32,407 nt of DNA, taken from assembly GCA_030039005.1 (NCBI GenBank), contig JASHQT010000032.1, positions 1-32,407 on the forward strand, in the 5' to 3' direction. Positions 15,459 through 23,424 of this stretch are shown one piece after another. Positions within the stretch are counted from its first letter, which is position 1; each line of letters begins with the position of its first letter. Position numbers and translations under genes: made by a program. Origin of the DNA: Bryobacteraceae bacterium (GTDB lineage Bacteria > Acidobacteriota > Terriglobia > Bryobacterales > Bryobacteraceae). The notes beneath the pieces were generated by a model that was not told the DNA's origin, did not search any database, and saw nothing but the letters and a program-made list of their open reading frames with translations.

Positions 15459-17326
15459 CGGCCCAACCAGATTGTCGCGGCGGCCGCGGCGGCGAACGCG
15501 GCCAGGGCCAGCCAGTCCTTCGCTTGGAGAGCGGGATCGTCCAGCAGGCGGACGTCACCGCGAAACCCGCGCGCTTGCATCGCCAGATGAACCTCGCCGC
15601 TCAACTGAATGCTTTTGTCGAGCAGCAGGCCGGCGCTGGCGGCGGCCAGGCGGCGGCGGTCGGCAGGTTCCAGGACTCCGATCCAGCGCGCCTCGCGGGC
15701 TTCAAACATTTCTTCCGCCGTTTGTGCGAGCAGGAAAATATAGCGCCACGTCATCCCCACGATCGCCACCAGGACCGCGGGAACGCGAAACCAGCGCAGC
15801 GCGCGCAGCAGTTGCGGCCAAAGCGTGCACAGGATCAGCAGGGCGGCCAGCGTGGCGGCCGTCTCGGCGCGCAGAATGAGGAAGGCCGCGGCCCGCAGCC
15901 CCTGTACCGACGCCACCCAGCTCAGCGCGGGAACGCGGAAGACCGCCTCGCCCGAGACGAGAAAAACGGCCGGCAGCGCGAGGACGCCCGTAAACGCCAG
16001 CACGGCGATCCACACTCGGGCGGCGAGCGCGCCGATGGAAATACGGCAGGCCATGGCGAGCAGCGCGCAGCCCGCCAGCAATCCGGCCAGCGCCGATAGA
16101 CGATGCACGGAAATCGCCGCGCAAACCAGCAACACCGTTCCGGCCAGCTTCACTCGCGCGTCCAACGGTTGCAACAGGCCGGCGCGTTGGGCGGCTTCCT
16201 CGGCAAAAAGCGCGTCGCGGAACACGTGCAGCAGGCTGCGGATCGTTTTATCTACGAAATTCCGGCGCCGCCGGCGCCCTGCTTGCAGCGCTTCGCCCGA
16301 GCGCACGGCCATGCGGCGCTCGGTGAACCACCACACCGCCAGGGCGAGCAGAACGATTAAGCCGACGCCAATCATCGCGGACAGCAAATAACCCAGCGGC
16401 GCGCCACGGATAAATTTCGGCGCGTAATCCGGCAACGGCGCTGTCCATAAGTGGTACAGCCGCGCCAAACCAGGCGGCACGCGATTTGTTCCCAGCTGGG
16501 CCGGGCTCCATTCGCCCCACGCGCTTCCCACGGCTAGAATTCCCAAGGGCGTCAGAACCAGCAGGCCGCCGAGCGCGAGCCAAAGTCTCCACGCCGCCGG
16601 CCAACCGTTTTCACGCGGTGCGGCGGGAGCAGCGCGATCGGGGGCGTCAGGCGCTGTCAAAAGCAACAAGGCTGGTTCCACGCGTTGCAGCCACGCTACG
16701 AGGCCGGAGGAAATGATCAATTCGGCGAGCCCGGCGAAGCTGAGATGCCCGACGAGCATCGCCGGAATCGCGATGCCGAGGCCGTACGGCGCATACAGCG
16801 GCGCTCCGGAAGCGTCGTGGAAGAACATGGGCTGGATCCCGAACTCCACCGCCGCGCACAGCGCCGCCAGATTGATCGCGATGTATCCGGCCAAGCCTGC
16901 CGCAAATACTCGCCTGCGCGAACCGAGGGGCGCCCCGCGCGAGGCGAGCCGGTAAACCGCGTACGCCACGAGCGATCCCACAATCGCCATGTTGAAGCAG
17001 TTCGCTCCGATGGCCGTAATTCCGCCGTCGCCAAAGAACACGGCTTGAATCACGAGCGCCACCGAGATGGCGATCATCGACGCCCACGGCCCGAGCACGA
17101 TCGCCGCCACGCCCATACCCACTGCATGGCCGGTGGTCCCGCCCGGCAGCGGCAGGTTGAACATCATAATGACGAACGCGAACGCGGCGAAAACCGCAAG
17201 CAGCGGAATCATCCGCGTGTGCAGCATGCGCTTGACGCGGCCGAGAGCAAGGAACCAAAAAGGCGTGGCCGCGCCGAACAGTCCGGCGCAGGTGGATGGA
17301 CTCAGGTAGCCGTCGGGAATGTGCAT
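15455..17326 (-). CDS. cbiM: Fused CbiM-PDGLE-CbiQ cobalt/nickel transporter membrane protein
   Basis: 623-residue inner-membrane protein joining the substrate-binding and coupling subunits. Residues 1-215 are CbiM/NikM. It begins MHIPDGYLSP, and His2 and His67 (TTGHAVG) match the residues that, with Met1, hold Ni(II) in NikM2. Residues about 248-338 form a PDGLE/NikN-like part (TPLGILAVGSAWGEW, one membrane helix each side). After an arginine-rich linker (residues 351-355) residues 360-623 are CbiQ/EcfT, with QARGFRGD as coupling-helix motif for the ATPase. Separate cbiM, cbiN and cbiQ genes are the usual arrangement; the single-chain fusion is unusual. It heads the metal locus, with only 80 nt to fcl upstream, too short for a standard cobalamin riboswitch. 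Confidence 0.9.
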   Translation of the reverse strand: MHIPDGYLSPSTCAGLFGAATPFWFLALGRVKRMLHTRMIPLLAVFAAFAFVIMMFNLPLPGGTTGHAVGMGVAAIVLGPWASMIAISVALVIQAVFFGDGGITAIGANCFNMAIVGSLVAYAVYRLASRGAPLGSRRRVFAAGLAGYIAINLAALCAAVEFGIQPMFFHDASGAPLYAPYGLGIAIPAMLVGHLSFAGLAELIISSGLVAWLQRVEPALLLLTAPDAPDRAAPAAPRENGWPAAWRLWLALGGLLVLTPLGILAVGSAWGEWSPAQLGTNRVPPGLARLYHLWTAPLPDYAPKFIRGAPLGYLLSAMIGVGLIVLLALAVWWFTERRMAVRSGEALQAGRRRRRNFVDKTIRSLLHVFRDALFAEEAAQRAGLLQPLDARVKLAGTVLLVCAAISVHRLSALAGLLAGCALLAMACRISIGALAARVWIAVLAFTGVLALPAVFLVSGEAVFRVPALSWVASVQGLRAAAFLILRAETAATLAALLILCTLWPQLLRALRWFRVPAVLVAIVGMTWRYIFLLAQTAEEMFEAREARWIGVLEPADRRRLAAASAGLLLDKSIQLSGEVHLAMQARGFRGDVRLLDDPALQAKDWLALAAFAAAAAATIWLGR

Positions 17327-17406
17327 AACGCACGAGGGGACGCAATCTCGGGATCATCCCACCGGCAGCTTAGCACGATTATCCAGCCCTCGCCCTCAGG
17401 CCGGAA

Positions 17407-18399
17407 TCACCTGGCTACGGCGAGCTGCGGCTGCCGCTGCTGGTGAGTCAGAAACCACTGGTAGGTGGCGGCGATTCCCTCTTCCAGACCGATCTTCGCC
17501 CGCCAGCCGCGCGCGCTCAGCCGCGACACATCCAGCAGCTTTTGCGGGGTGCCATCGGCTTTCGACGCGTCGAAGACCAGCCGCCCCTCGAAGCCCACGA
17601 TGCGGCAAATCAACTCGGCGAGCTGCCGGATGGTGACGTCCGACCCGACCCCGACGTTGATCATCTCCGGCTCGTCGTAGTGCAGCATCAAGAACACGGC
17701 GGCATCCGCCATATCGTCTACGTGCATGAATTCGCGCCGGGGCGTGCCGCTGCCCCAAACCACCATCTCGCTAGCCTGCGCGAGGCGAGCTTCGTGCGCC
17801 TTGCGCATCAACGCGGGCAGCACGTGCGAGGATTGGAGATCGAAATTATCCTCGGGCCCGTACAGATTGGTCGGCATCAGGCTGATGGCGTGGAAGCCAT
17901 GCTGTTTTCGATACGCCTGCGCCAGCTTGATACCGGCGATCTTCGCCACCGCGTACCATTCGTTGGTCGGCTCCAGCGGGCCGGTGAGCAAATATTCCTC
18001 CCGCATGGGCTGCGGCGCGAGCCGCGGGTAAATGCACGACGATCCCAGGGCTTCCAGCTTTTTCACCCCGTGGCGGTACGCCGCATCGATCACGTTTAGC
18101 TCGATCGCCAGATTGTCGCGCAGGAACTCGACCGGGCGCGTGCTGTTGGCGAGAATGCCTCCCACGATGGCGGCAGCCAGGAACACGTATTCCGGTTTTT
18201 CCGCGGCGAAGAAATCTTCCACCGCCGCGCGATCGGTGAGGTCCAACTGCGCGCGGTCGCGGACGATCAGGTTGGAATAGCCGGCGCGGCGCAAACGCCG
18301 GCAAATGGCGGATCCGACCAGGCCGCGATGCCCCGCCACGTAAATGCGGCTGCCCGTCGCCATCCGGTCCGGGGCAGGCGTGCTGGCCGAACTATCCAT
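17407..18399 (-). CDS. fcl: GDP-L-fucose synthase
   Basis: NADPH-dependent 3,5-epimerase/4-reductase making GDP-L-fucose from GDP-4-keto-6-deoxymannose, the product of Gmd. It is an extended short-chain dehydrogenase of 330 residues. It has the nucleotide-binding GHRGLVGS, the family segment [15 protein letters not shown], catalytic SSCIYP serine/cysteine and YAVAK (Tyr, Lys), and [12 protein letters not shown], all typical of WcaG/Fcl. The start ATG at 18399 overlaps the gmd stop by 8 bp; Met13 (18363) is an alternative nearer the usual N-terminus. The pair supplies fucose for cell-surface polysaccharide or glycoprotein, which fits the glycosyltransferase gene upstream. Confidence 0.95.
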   Translation of the reverse strand: MDSSASTPAPDRMATGSRIYVAGHRGLVGSAICRRLRRAGYSNLIVRDRAQLDLTDRAAVEDFFAAEKPEYVFLAAAIVGGILANSTRPVEFLRDNLAIELNVIDAAYRHGVKKLEALGSSCIYPRLAPQPMREEYLLTGPLEPTNEWYAVAKIAGIKLAQAYRKQHGFHAISLMPTNLYGPEDNFDLQSSHVLPALMRKAHEARLAQASEMVVWGSGTPRREFMHVDDMADAAVFLMLHYDEPEMINVGVGSDVTIRQLAELICRIVGFEGRLVFDASKADGTPQKLLDVSRLSARGWRAKIGLEEGIAATYQWFLTHQQRQPQLAVAR

Positions 18400-19438
18400 G
18401 CGACGCTCCGCGCACCACCACGCGATGCCCCGCCTGGGCCAGCGTCAGTTCCTGGCGCGCCAATTCGAGATCGTGCGCCATCATCAGGCTCACCAGGCTT
18501 TCGAAATCGTGTTTGGGGCGCCAGCCCAGGGTGCGCTCGATTTTGGACGGATCACCGCGCAGCTCATTGGTCTCGGTCGGCCGGAAATAACGATCGTCGA
18601 TTTGCACGAATTCAGTCCAATCCAGGCCGGCCAAGCGGCCCGCGACGTCCAGGAACTCGCGCACCGCGTGCGATTCGCGCGTGGCCACCACGTAATCGTC
18701 CGGCTCGGCTGCGTTCAGCATCATCCACATCGCCTCGACGTAATCGCCCGCGTAACCCCAATCCCGGCGCGCTTCCAGGTTTCCGAGGAAGAGCTTCTTC
18801 TGAAGGCCGAGCTGGATACGGCCCAGCGCGCGGGTGATCTTGCGCGTCACAAACGTCTCACCGCGGCGCTCGGATTCATGGTTGAACAGAATGCCGTTCG
18901 CAATAAAAAGGCCATAGGCTTCGCGATAGTTTACCGCGTACCAATGCGCGGCCACCTTGGCCACCGCGTACGGGCTGCGCGGATAAAATGGCGTAGCTTC
19001 GCTTTGCGGGGGCGGCGCGGCTCCGAACATTTCCGACGAACCGGCCTGGTAGTAGCGTACCTGGCGGCCGGTATTCGCCACGTAATCGCGCAGGCTGTCG
19101 AGCAGGCGCAGCGTTCCGGTGGCCACCACGTCGGCGGTGTATTCCGGCTGATCGAAGCTTACGCGCACGTGCGATTGCGCGGCCAGGTTGTAGATCTCGT
19201 CCGGCTGCACCTTCTCGATCAGGCGCCGCAGCCCGGAGGCGTCCGTCACATCGCCGTAGTGCAGGAACAGATTCGTCTGCTCGTGAGGGTCGGCGTAAAT
19301 TCCATCCAGCCGTTCGGTGTTGAAGGTGGAAGCGCGGCGCACCACCCCATGGACTTCATAGTTTTTCGCCAACAGAAATTCCGCCAGAAACGAGCCATCC
19401 TGGCCGGTAATTCCGAAAATAAGCGCCTTTTTAGGCAC
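18392..19438 (-). CDS. gmd: GDP-mannose 4,6-dehydratase
   Basis: Converts GDP-D-mannose to GDP-4-keto-6-deoxy-D-mannose, the first step to GDP-L-fucose or GDP-rhamnose. 348 residues, normal length. Motifs: [19 protein letters not shown] (NAD(P) binding), [37 protein letters not shown] and SPYAVAK catalytic residues, and [16 protein letters not shown]. The GTG at 19438 is preferred: GGAGGA lies 10 nt upstream and the protein then begins PKKALIFG as in other Gmd. A TTG at 19456 would use up that Shine-Dalgarno. It overlaps fcl and is certainly co-transcribed with it. Confidence 0.96.
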   Translation of the reverse strand: MPKKALIFGITGQDGSFLAEFLLAKNYEVHGVVRRASTFNTERLDGIYADPHEQTNLFLHYGDVTDASGLRRLIEKVQPDEIYNLAAQSHVRVSFDQPEYTADVVATGTLRLLDSLRDYVANTGRQVRYYQAGSSEMFGAAPPPQSEATPFYPRSPYAVAKVAAHWYAVNYREAYGLFIANGILFNHESERRGETFVTRKITRALGRIQLGLQKKLFLGNLEARRDWGYAGDYVEAMWMMLNAAEPDDYVVATRESHAVREFLDVAGRLAGLDWTEFVQIDDRYFRPTETNELRGDPSKIERTLGWRPKHDFESLVSLMMAHDLELARQELTLAQAGHRVVVRGASHG

Positions 19439-19448
19439 GCCGATTTCT

Positions 19449-19454
19449 TCCTCC
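19449..19454 (-). promoter_or_regulatory. Ribosome binding site deciding the gmd start
   Basis: GGAGGA on the minus strand, 10 nt before GTG 19438. It overlaps the alternative TTG at 19456 and so argues for the GTG start. Confidence 0.6.
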
Positions 19455-19522
19455 AAAACACGTTCGCAGCGCTTCGTACAAACGGAAAGTTTTCTGGCCC
19501 CGAATTCACGGGAAGCCGTTGC

Positions 19523-19551
19523 TGGGGTGGCCGTAACTGCGCTTCACCCCA
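19523..19551. other. 7-bp inverted repeat in the gap between the glycosyltransferase and gmd
   Basis: TGGGGTG (19523-19529) and CACCCCA (19545-19551) enclose 15 nt in the 183-bp gap upstream of gmd. There is no T-run on either side, so it is not a convincing intrinsic terminator. It may form a weak hairpin or be a binding site for gmd regulation. Nothing else was seen in this gap. Confidence 0.25.
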
Positions 19552-19621
19552 AACCTGTCCGGAACCATTCCAGTTCGATGAGCGGCGCTCGCGAACCATT
19601 TTAGCAGCAAAACGTGAGAAC

Positions 19622-21550
19622 TCAGATGCGGCGCGCCGGCGCGTTCTTGTCTCCTCTATGAAGCCACAGGCGATACGCGCCAAAGGCCAGCTTCTTCAGC
19701 AGGGCGGGAAAAGGCACGGCGTGCGCCAGCCGGACGGCGAGTTGCTCCAGATCGTGCTGTGAGAGTTCGGCCGGCTGCGCTTGGGGGGGCTCCGCTTGGA
19801 ACGCCATCTGCGGCAGCATGTCGATCAAGATCTCGCGTTCCAGTTCGGCAGGGATGATCGTCTCGCTAACCTCGACGTTCCCGGCGGCCAGGGTGCAGCG
19901 GCGAGTGGGCGCAGCTTTGCTGAATCCAAACAACAGAGGCATCGCCAGCGCGTCCAGGTAAGGGAGTCCGCTGTACAGCCGTTCCTCAAAAGCGGAGGTC
20001 CGGAATAGAAACCGTCCGAACCCGATCGGGGCGCCGCTGGCTGATGCACCCAAATCGGGATCGCCGCAAAGCGCAGTGCTGGGGTGATCGTTTTCGACGC
20101 GCTCTTGGACCATGTCACACCAGGCGCAGCCCGATTCCGGGAAATCCTCGAGTGTCCGCAGAAGCGAGCTCAAATGATCGGAGAACAGCCGCTCGTTAGG
20201 CGCCACCACACAGACATAATCTTCGTCTTCCTGGACCAAAGTACGGATGGCTTCCGCCAGCACACGGCCCATTGGTTTGCGCCTCCGCAGCGAGCCATCG
20301 GGACGGCGCTCGGTAAATTCAAGCGGCGCAATTTCCAGGGGCGACGAGGTCTCGGAGATCCGCGATCGCAGGCTACGCGGCCCCAGAACCTGCGCCTGCC
20401 TGGCGTCCAAGGCGAGGACGCCGCGCGCGGTGACATTCCTCTGCACCTCAAAACTCGCGATATGCTGTTCCACAACCTCGGTACGAAAATCGGGCACCAG
20501 GAAAATAACGCAGATTTTCTCCTGGCGCTGCTTCGGCGTATAGGCACATTCCAACTTCGCCTTCCTTGCCTCCAATCCCTGATAAATGCGCTCCAGGCAG
20601 GTATCCAGGCGGAAATGCTCCCGAAAGATTTGCTGCGACCGCCGGGCCAGATCCAGCGCGTTGTCCGGCTCGGACTTGATCCACTCCAGATGCGATCGCA
20701 CCTGGCGGCAGGTCTCCCGGGCCGGAAGAGTGGTATCGATATATAACAAAGAATCGCCGAAATGGCGCCGCGCGAACGGATTTTCGTTGCTAATAATCAC
20801 CGCACCTGCGGCTGCACTTTCGAAAATTCTGCTCGACATCATTTCCGATTCGCAGTGCGCCTTCGAGGAAAGCACCAGCGAAATACCCGCTTCGTGGATC
20901 CGGCGGACTACGGATACGCCGTCGAACGGAATGGGGCCTAGGTAACTCTTGAAGCCGCTCCAGACCTTTACGCCGTTATAAACCCGCGGCCCGTAGATTC
21001 TTAAATCGCCGCTTTCATCGAGCAGGCCCAACAAGCCGTCATGACGTCCGGGACGCTGGCTGAGCTTTTCCCAATTGATCCCGACGTAGAACAAGCGCCG
21101 CTCCCCGAGCGTGGGCTCTAGAATCGGTTCCGACAGAGTGGGATAGAAACGAAACAAGGGACCCTCACGGTTCCCGCACCGGGAAATCGAACGCAGGATG
21201 TGATCGTCACCGGAGATTGAGTCGCAGCTGAGGAAATCGTCGTGCGTGAGAAGGTGTCGCGTGAATTTGCGATAACCCCACTCATGATAGAACTCCAAAG
21301 GATTCCAAAGCGTGACGAAAGAGAAAATATCGAATTGTTTCGGTGTTTCAAAATGCAGGCTCAGGACGAAATCGACGTCCTCGCGGGTGAGTTGCCGGTG
21401 CGGAGGGTCGATTATGCGGGCGTGCGAATCCACCACCAGGCATTCCAAATCGAGCGCGCGCGCCGCGATTTTCAACCGGGCGATAACTTCGTCTTCAGCC
21501 GCTTTTACGCCTGGCCACAGCTTAATGGCGGCGAATTGGCGGCGCAGCAT
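19622..21550 (-). CDS. Large two-part glycosyltransferase (GT-B/CgeB-like followed by GT-A-like domain)
   Basis: 642 residues, no signal peptide or membrane helices. The first half ends with a GT-B donor-binding segment, SSRIFESAAAGAVIISNENPF followed by FGDSLLYID, as in CgeB-like and GT1/GT4-type C-terminal domains, and RSQQIFREHFRLDT after it. The second half (about residues 330-600) starts ICVIFLVPDF and has YVCVVAPNERLFSDHLSSLL and SGCAWCDMV, which look like a GT2 (GT-A) fold without a clear DxD. The ATG at 21550 has an excellent GGGAGG 8 nt upstream. It precedes gmd and fcl on the same strand after a 183-bp gap. A role in assembling a fucose-containing surface glycan is plausible but unproven. 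Confidence 0.72.
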   Translation of the reverse strand: MLRRQFAAIKLWPGVKAAEDEVIARLKIAARALDLECLVVDSHARIIDPPHRQLTREDVDFVLSLHFETPKQFDIFSFVTLWNPLEFYHEWGYRKFTRHLLTHDDFLSCDSISGDDHILRSISRCGNREGPLFRFYPTLSEPILEPTLGERRLFYVGINWEKLSQRPGRHDGLLGLLDESGDLRIYGPRVYNGVKVWSGFKSYLGPIPFDGVSVVRRIHEAGISLVLSSKAHCESEMMSSRIFESAAAGAVIISNENPFARRHFGDSLLYIDTTLPARETCRQVRSHLEWIKSEPDNALDLARRSQQIFREHFRLDTCLERIYQGLEARKAKLECAYTPKQRQEKICVIFLVPDFRTEVVEQHIASFEVQRNVTARGVLALDARQAQVLGPRSLRSRISETSSPLEIAPLEFTERRPDGSLRRRKPMGRVLAEAIRTLVQEDEDYVCVVAPNERLFSDHLSSLLRTLEDFPESGCAWCDMVQERVENDHPSTALCGDPDLGASASGAPIGFGRFLFRTSAFEERLYSGLPYLDALAMPLLFGFSKAAPTRRCTLAAGNVEVSETIIPAELEREILIDMLPQMAFQAEPPQAQPAELSQHDLEQLAVRLAHAVPFPALLKKLAFGAYRLWLHRGDKNAPARRI

Positions 21551-21615
21551 TGGCGTATCCTCCCAAATAGGTGATGTCCCCGGTTAAGCACCCGTTGAGG
21601 GCAGCAGAATACGTG

Positions 21616-21645
21616 ATTATAACCCGAGGTGGGGACTGGCTTGAA
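21616..21645 (-). promoter_or_regulatory. Candidate sigma-70 promoter for the glycosyltransferase gene
   Basis: On the minus strand a perfect TATAAT (21616-21621) is preceded 18 nt upstream by TTCAAG (21640-21645), a weak match to TTGACA. Transcription would begin near 21609, leaving a leader of about 58 nt that carries the GGGAGG ribosome site (21559-21564) before ATG 21550. Confidence 0.5.
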
Positions 21646-21651
21646 ATCGCG

Positions 21652-22161
21652 TTAGCAGCCAACGATCTGGCTTCTCCGTTCCAGCAGCACGACGTCGCGC
21701 CAGCGTCCGTTCATCTGGCCCAGGCGTTCGCGCCGGCCGACCACGCGGAATCCCGCGCGCTGATGCAGCGCGATGCTCGCCGCGTTCTCCGGGAAAATCC
21801 CCGCCTGCAAGGTCCAAATCCCGGCCGCTTCCGATTCGGTGACCAGCCGCTCCAGCAGTTGCCGGCCGACGCCTTGGCCGCGCGCCCGCTCAGCGACGTA
21901 GATGCTGACTTCCACGACGCCCGCATACACGCAGCGGCCCGAGACGCGGCTCAACGCTGTCCAGCCCACGATTTGCGCCCCGGCATGGGCCGATAATCGC
22001 GCGGCCGGCAAATGTTCCGCGTCCCAGGTTTCCCATTCCGGCGCTGTCCGCGCGAACGTGGCGTTGCCGGTCGCGATGCCTTCCAGGTAGATCGCGCGCA
22101 CCTGCGGCCAATCCCGCGGCAGCATTGCCTCAATGGAAAGGGGCGCGATCGACAGGTTCAT
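21652..22161 (-). CDS. GNAT acetyltransferase, phosphinothricin/L-amino-acid (YncA/MnaT) type
   Basis: 169-residue acetyltransferase. Family features: IRPL-like start, IYLEGIATGNATFARTAPEWETW (acceptor-binding segment of the Pat/Bar/YncA group), GWTALSRVSGRCVYAGVVEVSIYV, the acetyl-CoA loop ARGQGVGRQLL, and AGIFPENAASIALHQRAGFRVVGRRERLG. Such enzymes acetylate the amino group of methionine sulfone/sulfoximine, phosphinothricin or similar amino acids and often confer tolerance to them. Its ATG overlaps the ECF42 sigma factor stop as ATGA (22158-22161), making it the third gene of the DGPF-ECF42 cassette and a candidate co-regulated effector, which is not a usual member of that cassette. Confidence 0.9.
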   Translation of the reverse strand: MNLSIAPLSIEAMLPRDWPQVRAIYLEGIATGNATFARTAPEWETWDAEHLPAARLSAHAGAQIVGWTALSRVSGRCVYAGVVEVSIYVAERARGQGVGRQLLERLVTESEAAGIWTLQAGIFPENAASIALHQRAGFRVVGRRERLGQMNGRWRDVVLLERRSQIVGC

Positions 22162-23393
22162 GGGTTCAGTTTAGCTTCGATCTGGGCCAGCCGCCGCTCG
22201 AGGAACCGCCGCTCGGAATCGTTGGATACAAGCTCGATCGCCAGGCGATAGGCGCTCGCCGCCTCGCTCCAGCACCCCTGGCGCCGCAGCAGGTCCCCTC
22301 GAGCGGCCGGCAACAAATGATAACCGGACAGGTCGCCCTTGGCCTCAATCGCTGCGATTAACTCCAGCCCCTTTGCTGGCCCCTCCGCCATGGCCACCGC
22401 CGCGGCCCGGTTCAGCTCCACCACTGGCGATGGATTTTTCTGGAGCAGAGCGCCGTACAGCCGGGCGATCTGCGCCCAATCGGTATTTTCGGCGTGCTCT
22501 GCTCGCGCGTGCAATGCCGCGATCGCCGCCTGGATCGCATATTCTCCGCTTGCTCCGTTCCGCAGCGCCATTTCCACCAGCAGCAGGCCTTCGGCGATCT
22601 CGCGCCGGTCCCATAACGAGCGGTCCTGCTCTTCGAGCGTCACGATCTCATCGTCGGGACCGCTCCGCGCCATCCGGCGCGAATCGTGCAGCAACATCAG
22701 CGCGAGCAACGCGCGTAGGTCCGGATTGCGCGGCAGCAGCTCGCACAGAAGCCTGCTCAGCCGGATGGCCTCCTCGCAAAGTTGGCGGCGGATCCATAGC
22801 TTCCCCGAGGTCGCCGCGTAGCCTTCGGTGAAGACCAGGTACACCACCAGCATCACGCCATCCAACCGCTCGGACAGGCGGTCGCGTGGCGGCATCGCGA
22901 ACGGCAACTTCGCTTCGCGGATCTTGCGCTTTACCCGCACCAGGCGTTGCGCCATGGTGGCCACCGGAGTCAGGAAACAACGCGCGATCTCTTCGGTGGT
23001 CAGTCCGGAAACCGTGCGCAGCGTAAGCGCCACCTGGGCCTCGACTGCCAGCGCCGGATGGCAGCAGGTGAAGATCAAGCGCAATTGATCGTCCATCATA
23101 GCGGTTTCGGAAAGATCGATTTCGCGCCCTTCGAGGTCCGCCAGGCGCTCGACGTCCAGTGGCGTGGACACAATGCGGGCGCGCCGCCGAAGCTGGTCCA
23201 GCACGCGATGTCGCGCGGTGGAAACCAGCCAGGGGTAAGGATTGGCCGGCGCGCCCTCGCGCGGCCATTGCTCCAGCGCCGCGAGGAAGGCGTCCTGCAC
23301 CGCCTCCTCGGACAGATCGAAATCGCCGGTCAACCGTACGGTGGTCGCCAGCACGCGCCCCCACTGCTCGCGATAGAGCGCCTCCCAATTCAT
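22158..23393 (-). CDS. ECF sigma factor of the ECF42 group with C-terminal TPR-like extension
   Basis: 411-residue extracytoplasmic-function sigma factor. The sigma-2 domain is at residues 1-75 (VRLTGDFDLSEEAVQDAFLAAL, PYPWLVSTARHRVLDQLRRR). Then come FTCCHPAL and the sigma-4 helix-turn-helix TTEEIARCFLTPVATMAQRL, and a long C-terminal part (residues 185-411, DUF6596/TPR-like, with LLPRNPDLRALLALMLLHDSR and AAIAALHARA). This architecture defines ECF42, which lacks an anti-sigma factor and is paired with a DGPF (YCII-like) protein, exactly as here. In studied ECF42 members the C-terminal extension is required for activity. The start codon follows two mini-ORFs linked by ATGA overlaps (see 23390-23424) and the stop overlaps the GNAT start, so expression of the cassette is probably coupled. 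Confidence 0.95.
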   Translation of the reverse strand: MNWEALYREQWGRVLATTVRLTGDFDLSEEAVQDAFLAALEQWPREGAPANPYPWLVSTARHRVLDQLRRRARIVSTPLDVERLADLEGREIDLSETAMMDDQLRLIFTCCHPALAVEAQVALTLRTVSGLTTEEIARCFLTPVATMAQRLVRVKRKIREAKLPFAMPPRDRLSERLDGVMLVVYLVFTEGYAATSGKLWIRRQLCEEAIRLSRLLCELLPRNPDLRALLALMLLHDSRRMARSGPDDEIVTLEEQDRSLWDRREIAEGLLLVEMALRNGASGEYAIQAAIAALHARAEHAENTDWAQIARLYGALLQKNPSPVVELNRAAAVAMAEGPAKGLELIAAIEAKGDLSGYHLLPAARGDLLRRQGCWSEAASAYRLAIELVSNDSERRFLERRLAQIEAKLNP

Positions 23394-23424
23394 TGGCTCG
23401 CGAGATTCATCGGCTCGGGTTCAT
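23390..23424 (-). promoter_or_regulatory. Relay of two mini-ORFs joined by ATGA overlaps between the DGPF and ECF42 genes
   Basis: On the minus strand the DGPF stop TGA (23423-23421) lies in an ATGA whose ATG (23424) opens a 5-codon ORF, MNPSR. Its TGA (23409-23407) lies in a second ATGA opening a 6-codon ORF, MNLASQ. That TGA (23392-23390) lies in a third ATGA whose ATG (23393) is the ECF42 start. The three initiation contexts are near copies (GCCGATGAA, GCCGATGAA, GCCAATGAA), so the region looks tandemly duplicated. No good Shine-Dalgarno precedes ECF42. This fits ribosomes passing by termination-reinitiation. Confidence 0.55.

Noticed and set aside
14266..15558. Arginine-rich open frame of 430 codons on the minus strand
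   Set aside because: It is out of frame with cbiO and the CCRR gene on the same strand; its composition is that of a frame-shifted shadow.
17327..17406. Cobalamin riboswitch in front of the cbiM fusion
   Set aside because: The gap is 80 nt and no B12-box-like sequence is seen.
19523..19551. Intrinsic terminator after the glycosyltransferase gene
   Set aside because: The stem is only 7 bp with a 15-nt loop and no following T-run.
18344..19762. Long open frame (472 codons) on the plus strand opposite gmd and fcl
   Set aside because: The minus strand carries two certain enzymes here; the plus-strand frame is open only because of GC-rich codon bias and has no recognisable domain.
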